Positions 55,980-64,000 of a stretch of DNA of 64,000 nt are shown here, one piece after another. Made by a program: the position numbers and the translations under genes. The notes under the pieces were generated by a model, which saw only the letters and a list, made by a program, of their open reading frames with translations, did no database searches and was not told the origin of the DNA. The stretch is taken from contig NC_091230.1 in NCBI RefSeq assembly GCF_040958095.1, positions 10,449,338 through 10,513,337 of the forward strand, written 5' to 3'. Every line of letters starts with the position of its first letter. Within the stretch, counting starts at the first letter, position 1. Source of the stretch: Procambarus clarkii (lineage: Eukaryota > Arthropoda > Malacostraca > Decapoda > Cambaridae).

Positions 55980-57200
55980 GCCCTATCCTGGGGTTAGACA
56001 GTCCCAAGCACATCTCCTTGGGTTAGACAGTCCTAAGCACATCTCCTGTGGGTTAGACAGTCCCAAGCACATCTCCTTGGGTTAGACAGTCCCAAGCACA
56101 TCTCCTTGGGTTAGACAGTCCCAAGCACATCTCCTGTGGGTTAGACAGTCCCAAGCACATCTCCTGGGGTTAGACAGTCCCAAGCACATCTCCTGTGGTT
56201 AGACAGTCCCAAGCACATCTCCTGTGGTTAGACAGTCCAAAGCACATCTCCTGTGGTTAGACAGTCCCAAGCACATCTCCTTGGGTTAGACAGTCCCAAG
56301 CACATCTCCTAGGGTTAGACAGTCCCAAGCACATCTCCTGTGGTTAGACAGACCCAAGCACATCTTCTGTGGTCAGACAGTCCCAAGCACATCTCCTGTG
56401 GTTAGACAGACCTAAGCACATCTCCTGGGGTTAGACAGACCTAAGCACATCTCCTGGGGTTAGACAGTTCCAAGCACATCTCCTGTAGGTTAGACAGTCC
56501 CAAGCACATCTCCTGTAGGTTAGACAGTCCTAAGCACATCTCCTGTGGTTAGACAGACCTAAGCACATCTCCTGTGGGTTAGACAGTCCTAAGCACATCT
56601 CCTGTGGTTAGACAGACCTAAGCACATCTCCTGTGGTTAGACAGTCCTAAGCATATCTCCTGTGGTTAGACAGTCCTATGCACATCTCCTGTGGTTAGAC
56701 AGACCTAATCACATCTCCTGTGGTTAGACAGTTCCGAGCACATCTCCTGTGGTTAGACAGACCTAAGCACATCTCCTGTGGTTAGACAGTCCTATGCACA
56801 TCTCCTGTGGTTAGACAGACCTAATCACATCTCCTGTGGTTAGACAGTTCCAAGCACATCTCCTGTGGTTAGACAGTCCCAAGCACATCTCCTGTGGGTT
56901 AGACAGACCTAAGCACATCTGCTGTAGTTAGACAGTCCCAAGCACATCTCCTGTGGTTAGACAGTCCCAAGCACATCTCCTGTGGGTTAGACAGACCTAA
57001 GCACATCTCCTGGGGTTAGACAGACCTAAGCACATCTCCTGTGGTTAGACAGTCCCAAGCACATCTCCTGTGGGTTAGACAGACCTAAGCACATCTCCTG
57101 TGGTTAGACAGACCTAAGCACATCTCCTGTGGTTAGACAGTCCCAAGCACATCTCCTGTGGGTTAGACAGACCTAAGCACTTCTATTGGGGTTAGACTGT
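55980..57200 (+). repeat. ~29-bp minisatellite, about 42 copies, left part
   Basis: Units read GGTTAGACAGTCCCAAGCAC followed by ATCTCCTGT, with length variation of one or two bases in the G run and alternation of GTCCC and ACCTA. Decayed units reappear at 63583-63630, after the nested LINEs. Confidence 0.95.
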
Positions 57201-57229
57201 CCCAACACATAATACTGGCAGTAGGTCCA

Positions 57230-58967
57230 AGAGAATCAACAAGCGAGAAGGGTTTGTCAATCAATTATATTTCAACAATGAGAGGATCGAACGGGAACAA
57301 ATAAATATACATCTTGCAAACAATCAGTCAGTCTTAAGCGACAAAACTACCACACAGGAAATACCCCAAATGACAGTTGAAGTATCTAAGATCTGTTTGA
57401 AGCACGTGTCTGCGAGGAGGGTCAGAAAGAGGACCACTCTAAAAAGAGAACGCAGACGACTGTACAGAGGAAGGAAAAAATCACGGAAATGCTTAAACAG
57501 ACACGACTGTCGCTATAAAGGAAAATAAATCTGAACAGGGAGATCGAAGAAATAGAACAAACGTTGAAGCGATCATACGAGTCTGAGGACATGGAATTGG
57601 AACAGAAAATTAAGCAAGAGATAACGAAAAAAAATTAACATACTCAAAATAAAAATAAAAACGTTTTCCAGTATTGGACCTTTACTTACCACTAAAGGTT
57701 CGTACACAGAGGACAACAAAGTGATTAGTGAAATACTAAAAGGCCAGTACGAGGTTTTGTTTAGCAAACCAATAAACAACATGAAAGTTGAAGATCTGGG
57801 CAGCTTCATTATGAATGACATGTTAGCTGCAGATAATATAACTGATATTAACACGAACTCGGAAGACTTTGAAATAGAAATTGACAACATACCCATACAC
57901 TCAACCTCTGGTCTTGACTCGTGGAATTTAATATTCTCTTAAGAAATGTAAAGTACCAGTAGCGCGAGTGCTCAGTGTAATATGGAGAAAGATCTTGGAA
58001 ACAGGGAAGATACCAGCAGCAATTAAATCAGCAGATATAGCTCCTCTGCACAAGGGAGATAATAAAGCTTTGATAAAAAATTATAGACCAGTTGCACTAG
58101 CATCACCCAAAATAAAAATGTTAAAAGAGTGATTAAGAATCAAATTTCCAGTTTTGAGGAAAGTAATGAACTACAGAATTTACGACAACATTGATTTACA
58201 GCGTGAAGATCCTGTCTGTCACAGTAACTGAACCACTGTGACAAAATCCAACCTGCGTTCGACAAAAGTAACCATGGAGTGATAGCCCATAAAATGAGAT
58301 TAATAGGAATAACGGGTAACGTGGGGTGTTGGATTTTCAACTTTCTGTCAGACAGAATGCAGAGTGTGACCGTCAATCATATAAGATCAAGGGCAAGTGC
58401 AGTGGAAAGTTCTGTACCACCATGGCACAGTCTTTGCACCGCTGCTTTTTCTCATTCTTATTTCAGAAATAGACAAAAATACTAGTCACAGCTTCGTATC
58501 ATCTTTTACAGATGAAACAAATAATGCTGAAAATTGCATCTGTAGAAGACACTGAACAACTACAGGCAGATATTAATAAAGTCTTTGATTGAACAACTAA
58601 AAATAACAATATGTTTAATGGCGATAGGTTTCAGGTACCTATAGTGGAAACGAGGAACTTAAACGAAACATAGGGACACAATCAGACCTACTCTTAGAAG
58701 AAAAGCATCATGTATAAGATCTGGGAAATATGATGTCTGGTGACCTGACATTTAGTGAACATACCCGAGCAAATATAGCGGCGTCCAGGAACACGTTCTA
58801 GATTTTAACGTTTTCTGGATTATGTGAACGTTCAAATCCAGAACCCAACAGCAATGGTAATAATATTTAAATCACTGGTGCTGTCCCATCTTGAGTATTG
58901 CTCGGTACTCATTTTCCATTTCAGAGCAGGCGAGATCTCTGCATTAGAAGGAATACAGAGAACATAT
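57230..58967 (+). mobile_element. Old LINE, 5' part of the copy (interrupted at 58968)
   Basis: The segment is a decayed relative of the LINE at 37434-38590. Recognisable pieces are the pre-RT region at 57721-57942 (ISEILKGQYEVLFSKP, then STSGLDSWN), the RT block around 58430-58500 (FAPLLFLILISEIDKNTS and HSFVSS), and GTHFPFQSR-type sequence at 58900-58920, matching the YCSVLTSPFKAGEI region of the younger copy in a shifted frame. Many stops and frame changes are present. It breaks off at AGAGAACATAT (58957-58967), where another LINE is inserted. Confidence 0.8.
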
Positions 58968-59437
58968 GTGTATGTAGGCATCCGTCAATCCCGTGGGGTT
59001 ATGGAGTTGTGCCCTGGGTGTCTAGTTGTTGTAGTCTAGTTGGATGCAGCGCCTGCTGTGGCTGTGAAGGCCAACCCGAGAATGACAGTCTCGACTGCAG
59101 CGAGTGCAGATAAACGCCGAAGCGGGTGCGTCTGACAGTGGTCGAGGCCTCTTCTGAAATCAGTTATCCTCCGCCTGCCTCTTCAGTTCATCCTCGAATT
59201 GCTGGAGTCCCTTCTGCACTTAGCATCTCCAGGCAGATCTGTCCGCAGCTGCTGCCTCCCAAGTGTTGATGTCGATGTTTATCTGCTTGAGATCGCGTTA
59301 GCAGGCATCTTTGAAACGAAGCTGAGGTCTTGCGGTGGGTCTCCTTCCTGATGCCAGTTCTCCATACAAGAGGTCCTTCGGTATGCGACCATCGACCATG
59401 CGTGTGACATGTCCCAGCCATCGCATGCGTCTCTGTT

Positions 59438-60976
59438 TCAGGAGAGTGAACATTGAAGGGACTCCTGTTCTCTCGAGTACAGTATTGTTGGTGACGTGGT
59501 CTTTCCACGTGATGTCAAGGATGCGTACAGGTTCCGCATGTGAAAGGTATTAAGCCGTCTCTCCTGGCGAGAGCACAGGGTCCAGGATTCTTTGCCGTAG
59601 AGAAGTGTACTCACCACACATGCCTTGTAGACTTGTGCCTTGGTGTGCACTGTCAGTTTGGCATTTTCCCAAAAGCGCTTAGTGAGCCTGGCCAGTGTTG
59701 TTGCGGCCTTCCCGATACACCTGTTGAGCTCAGTGTCCAGGGAATGGGTGTCTGAAATTGTGGAGCCCAGGTACACAAACTCGTGAACTGCCTCCAGCAC
59801 ATAGTCTGCTATATTTATACAGGGTAGCTCATTGACATCTTGTCCCATCGCCTGTGTCTTCTTCAGGCTGATTGTCAAGCCGAATGCGCCACAGGCTGCG
59901 GCAAAGCAGTTGAGTAGCTGCTACAGGCATTCTGCTGTGTGTTTGGTGATCGCTGCGTCGTCGGCGAAGAGGAACTCCCTGAGGATTCGCATCTGTACTT
60001 TTGTCTTTGCTCGAAGTCTGGATAGATTATAGAACTTTCCATCAGATCTTGTACGGAGATAGATGCTTTCTGTGGTTGTTCCAAAGGCATGCTTGACGAG
60101 GATCGCGAAGAAGATGCCGAACAGGGTTGGAGCAAGAACACACCCCTGTTTAACACCACTGTTAATGTTGAATGGTTCAGAAGTTGAGCCGTCATACACG
60201 ACTGTCCCCTTCATGTCCTTGTGGAACGATTGTATCATGCTGAGTAGGATGGGTGGACAGCCAATTTTGGCCAAGGTCTTGAAGAGTCCGTCCCTACTCA
60301 CGAGGTCGAAGGCCTTTGTAAGGTCAATGAAGGCAATGTACATGGCTTTTCTCTGCTCCCTGCACTTTTCTTGAAGCTGTCTCAGGGAGAACACCATGTC
60401 AGTGGTCGACTTCTCTGCTCGGAAACCACACTGTGACTCGGGGTACACTCTTTCGGCAAGAATCTGAAGCCTGACCAAAACGACCCTAGCGAAGAGTTTG
60501 CCGACGACGCCGAGGAGGGATATGCCGCAATAGTTGTTTACATCGCTTCTGTCACCTTTATTTTTGTAGAGAGAGATGATGTTTGCATCTCTCATGTCTT
60601 GTGGCACCGAGCCCTCCCTCCAGCACTGGCACAGAAGTTCATGAAGCTCAGATTTAAGTGTTCCACGAGCGCACTTGAGAACTTCAGGCAGAATTCCGTC
60701 GTCTCCTCTGGCCTTCCCTGAGGAAAATGAATCCACTGCTTTCTTAACTTCTTCCACAGTTGGTTCAAGATCAATTTCTTCCATGATGGGCAGGCATTCA
60801 ATTGCATCCAAAGCCTCAACGCTGACCAAGTTCTCTCTGGAGTAGAATTTGGAGTAATGTTCCACCCAGCGATTTATCTGTTGATCACGGTCTTTAATGA
60901 TCTCTCCAGTGGCTGACTTTAGAGGAGCCGTCCGGTTTTGTGTACGGCCTGTTGCCTGTTTGATCCCTTCATACAT
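59438..60976 (-). pseudogene. LINE reverse transcriptase domain
   Basis: In the same frame as the endonuclease, the RT shows ANIISLYKNKGDRSDVNNY, then FRAEKSTTDMVFSLRQL, FIDLTKAFDLVSRDGLF (first catalytic D), SGVKQGCVLAPTLF and FLFADDAAI (catalytic FADD). A TAG at 59921-59923 follows the FADD block. The thumb continues with FVYLGSTISDTHS and LLYGKESWTLCSRQE. A frame change near 59480 leads to the C-terminal RMRWLGH-type block and beyond. With only three in-frame stops in about 2.9 kb the copy is much younger than the LINE it interrupts. Confidence 0.88.
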
Positions 60977-61069
60977 GCCTCTTATGTTGCCAACAGTGGC
61001 CGCAGTCTGGATGCTGGAACAGAGTCGAAGCCAGTAATCGTTAGCACAACGCCTCGCAGTTTGTTGAAC

Positions 61070-62323
61070 TCAACTGCGGGCAGTACGGAGGGCCTGTAGA
61101 CTCCTTTCTGTGGGCAGGTTCTTGTAGGATGAGAGAGCTCGTCTCCTTTTCTCTACGAGGGGTAACAGTTCCTCTGCACTGGCCTCGAACCAATCTGCTG
61201 ACTTGTTCTGGCTCTTACCGAAGGTGGACATGGCAGTGTTGAAAATAGTGCCCCTGAGATGTAACCACCTCTCACTTGTGCTATCGCAGGGTGGTACAGG
61301 AAGGGCATTTACCAGCGCCGCAGTGAATTCCTCCACCTTGCGAAGGTCACGGGTCATGTTTACGTTAATGCGTGGTATTCCCTCCTTCTTTACTCTGTGG
61401 ATTTTCCGGGGCTGGAACTTTACCCTGCTAACGACGAGAGAGTGGTCGGTGTCGCAATCTGCGCTTTTGCAGCTGCGGGTCAGTTTGACATTTCTCAGAT
61501 TGCTACGCCCCGTAAGCACCAGGTCGAGTTGGTGCCAATGCTTAGACCTGGGATGTCTCCAGGAAACCTTATGCTGGGGCTTGGTGTCGAAGAAGGAATT
61601 GGTGATGCAGAGATCATGACGGCAGCAGAACTCCAGGAAGCGCTGCCCACTCTCATTCATCTTTCCAAATCCAAACTGGTGCAGGCAGGAAGGCCAAGAG
61701 CTGTGATCAGAACCAACTCTTGCATTAAAATCTCCCAGGAAGAAGACTGGCTCTTGTTGAGGTATGTCTCTGATAGCTAGGCTGAGGTCTTCATAGAACT
61801 TGTCCTTCGCTTCGGCAGAGGAGGTCAGTGTTATTGCATAGGCATTGATGAGGCTGACCATTCCTACTGCTGTATGAAGCTGAAGTTTAATGATCCTTAC
61901 AGACCCCTCCATAGGCGGTACTATGGACCCTAACAACCTGTTCCTGATGGCAAAGCCAATGCCATGCTCCCTTACCTCTTCTGGTGGTTTGCCCTGCCAG
62001 AAGAAAGTAAAGTCCTTCTCCCGTATGCTGCCGGTTGTGGGCAGACGTGACTCCTGCAGGGCAACTATGTCCATCTGGAGCCTACAGTTAGTACATCACA
62101 GTTCATTGTTGATCACAGCTGTCTTGCGGGCGTCGTTCACTTCCAGTAGATCTTCCGAGAGACCCGGTGTCATGGTCCTTACATTCCATGTGCCCAGTTT
62201 GAGAGCTGGGTGGCTCTGTGTTTGTTTTCTTTTGCCTGGTGCATGGGTTGACGATCCGCTTATTGGATTGTGGTCTAAGCCCCACGCACCCAGTGGAGCA
62301 GGCGGACCGCGGCGGGACAGCAC
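61070..62323 (-). pseudogene. LINE AP-type endonuclease domain
   Basis: The frame opens with LKLGTWNVRTMTPG (TWNVRT, first metal-site block), continues through DIVALQESRLP (catalytic E), FFLGDFNARVGSD (D and N), WRHPRSKHWHQLDLVL and DCDTDHSLVV (final D-H), so all catalytic residues are present. An in-frame TGA at 62096-62098 lies between the first two blocks, and another TGA at 61070-61072 separates the domain from the RT. The nuclease nicks target DNA to prime reverse transcription. The family is often mislabelled craniofacial development protein 2-like in gene sets; it is not a host gene. Confidence 0.85.
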
Positions 62324-63049
62324 CTTATTGGCTGGGGGCTGCCCAGCTTGAGGCGGGCGGTAGCTGTCCTATGAAATCGGATGATTTTTCCCACCGACGG
62401 AAGCAACCCCTGGCGCCATACTCTACGCCAATTGAGTGGTAGGCTTATAACCGGTAACTGTCACTTCCCGTGTTGAGCCATTGCCAAGGCGATGCTGGAG
62501 TGTCCTCTCCAGGGCAGAGGCCTGGGCAGTAATTATGGAGGACCAGCTGTTCCCCATGAAGCAGATCCACCCTCTCCACGCCACCGATGTGATCCAAGGG
62601 AAGGGCAGACGCCGATACGCTTGGCACCAGTGTCGTCGCAGGAGTTGCCAGAATGTAGCTGTAAACAGCTGCAAACTGCCTTAGGGACTCCGACTCCGGA
62701 TTTTTCCTCAGGGTTGACTCCCGAAGTCTTTTCCATGAGCGGGTTTAGTCACAAGACAGCAGAGGTTTGAATTCGGGGTTTTCCTTCCCCTAGATGAGCT
62801 GCCTTTCCAGGCTAACGAGTCCCATCTGCCCGAAGCAACTGGTTTTAAGGCGCCAGAGACCCGCCTTCGCCCCTTCTCCTGTTGGTAGAAGCAGTTCCGC
62901 CAGGCCTAGAGGCTAAGCCACACGTGCAGGCCAGGAGCTGGACTTGGTTGTCAGAGGCTATTTGAGACGCACGCCATCAGGGGCACTTTACAGGCTGTGG
63001 GAGCTTATCTCTACAACCCTTCCCCCCGGCTATAACAATCCTTGGAACC

Positions 63050-63580
63050 AGAGAGCATATACGGCACGCATAAAACTATAAAACATCTAAATTACTTGGA
63101 CGGTCTCGAAGCTCTCAAAATGTACTCCCTGGAAAGGAGACGAGAACGTAATCAAATAATATATACATGGAATAAATTGGGACCTGGAAGGCCAGGTCCC
63201 ATTTTGCACAACAAAATAACAACATATTGGAGCGAAAGGTACGGAAGGAAAAGCAAAAGAGAAACCATGAGGAGTAGAGGTGCCATAGGCGCAGTCAGAG
63301 AACACTGTCTTAACATCAGAGATCCACAGCTGTTCAACACCCTCCCAGCAAACATTAGAAATATTGCCGGAACAAATGTGGATGTATTCAAGCGCCACAT
63401 AGATAAGTTCTTGCAAGACGTGCGACAAACCGGGCTGTAGTGGATATATAGGCCTGCGGGCCGCTCCAAACAACAGCCTGTTGGACCAAGTTATCACAAG
63501 TTGAGCCTGGCCTCAAGCCTAGCTCAAGGAGTAGCATAATTCCTCGAAACCTCACCAGATACGCTCCAGGTATACCAGCA
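63050..63580 (+). mobile_element. Old LINE, 3' part of the interrupted copy
   Basis: After the inserted LINE the older element resumes with HKTIKHLNYLDGLEALKMYS, then SLERRRERNQIIYTWN, TYWSERYGRK and LFNTLPANIRNIAG (63076-63440). This is collinear with the C-terminal half of the RT protein at 37490-38100 on the minus strand. The 3' untranslated part (GCCTGCGGGCCGCTCCAA and so on) matches as well. It ends near 63580, where minisatellite units return. Confidence 0.85.
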
Positions 63581-63582
63581 CC

Positions 63583-63630
63583 TGTGGTTAGACAATCTTA
63601 AGCATAACTCCTCTGATTAGACATTCTGAA
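63583..63630 (+). repeat. Decayed units of the 29-bp array, right part
   Basis: GTGGTTAGACAATCTTAAGC and TGATTAGACATTCTG match units of the array at 55980-57200. Confidence 0.7.
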
Positions 63631-63689
63631 ACATATATTCCGACAGTAGACATTGTGACTGTATAGCAGCAGTATCAATAGTGATACAA

Positions 63690-64000
63690 CTATATGGTAG
63701 TATCAGCTATATGGCCTCTTGATATGGTAGTATCAAGTTGCCACCTTAGACTGTAGGGTAGTGTCAAGCTGCCACTATAGACGGTATGGTGGTGTCAAGC
63801 TGCTACTATAGACGGTATGGTAGTATCAAGCTGCCACTATAGACGGTATGGTAGTGTCAAGCTGCCACTATAGACGGTATGGTGGTGTCAAGCTGCCACT
63901 ATAGACGGTATGGTAGTGTCAAGCTGCCACTATAGACGGTATGGTGGTGTCAAGCTGCCACTATAGACGGTATGGTAGTGTCAAGCTGCCACTATAGATG
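63690..64000 (+). repeat. 31-bp minisatellite running off the window
   Basis: Units contain GTGTCAAGCTGCCACTATAG followed by ACGGTATGGTA or ACGGTATGGTG, at exact 31-bp spacing (for example 63841 and 63872). The array is open at the window end. Confidence 0.95.

Larger units (their letters stand above)
58968..63049 (-). mobile_element. Well-preserved LINE inserted in an older LINE
   Basis: On the minus strand the element has a 5' region (63049 to about 62320), an endonuclease and RT in one nearly continuous frame, and a 3' region ending near 58968. The target site is visible: AGAGAACATAT (58957-58967) on one side and AGAGAGCATAT (63050-63060) on the other, 10 of 11 identical. On both sides the older LINE continues. 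Clade assignment (RTE-, CR1- or related) is left open. Confidence 0.85.

Noticed and set aside
61070..62323. A host craniofacial-development-like gene
   Set aside because: It is the endonuclease of a LINE, continuous with an RT and flanked by a target duplication.

Overview
This window is eukaryotic nuclear DNA, most likely from a decapod crustacean (crayfish, lobster or shrimp type). The reasons are spliced host exons with GT/AG borders, a tRNA-derived SINE and LINE 3' ends that I recognise as typical of decapod genomes, BEL/Pao, Gypsy, Penelope-like and several non-LTR retroelements nested in one another, and very heavy minisatellite content. At least eleven different tandem arrays fill roughly 23 kb, over a third of the window. 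The species call is inference.

Only two host genes are visible, both as partial exons. One is a Ly6/uPAR (three-finger) GPI-anchored protein: exons at 25442-25570 and 29693-29865 on the plus strand, separated by a 4.1 kb intron that is almost entirely a 30-bp minisatellite. Its last codons and its stop codon lie in the first two units of a 23-bp minisatellite that then fills the 3' flank. The other is a single internal exon of an SLC22-type organic ion transporter (47678-47828, plus), with its neighbours outside the window or unrecognised.

Layout: 1-1650 is a minus-strand BEL/Pao fragment. 1651-8719 is a decayed Ty3/Gypsy element whose domains run gag (SCAN-like), protease, integrase, reverse transcriptase, RNase H, 3' LTR. 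Integrase before RT is the Ty1/copia-like order of the Gmr1 group. It is interrupted by a SINE and a truncated Penelope-like element. 8.7-19 kb is three arrays (25-bp, CAG-rich 18-bp, and a 7 kb decamer). 20.0-20.9 kb is a ~190-bp satellite. 21061-23420 is a complete solo LTR related to the Gypsy LTR. 25.4-30.7 kb is the Ly6 gene with its arrays, and 31.0-31.4 kb a 28-bp array. 32.4-38.6 kb holds LINE ORF1, Gypsy RNase H, LTR-like, hairpin and LINE RT fragments up to a 500-N assembly gap (38591-39090). 39.1-41.3 kb is a polyadenylated zinc-knuckle ORF1-type element; 41.8-42.5 kb a large palindrome. 43.3-47.04 kb is a CR1-like LINE with an esterase ORF1, inserted into a 30-bp array. 50.3-55.7 kb is a 20-bp array ending in a Penelope-like tail. 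56.0-57.2 kb is a 29-bp array interrupted by a LINE (57.2-63.6 kb) that is itself interrupted by a second, better preserved LINE (58968-63049). A 31-bp array runs off the window end.

There is no operon or bacterial system. The strongest leads are the Gmr1-like element with a SCAN-like gag in a probable crustacean, the minisatellite that supplies the end and stop codon of a host gene, and the hammerhead-like Penelope tails.
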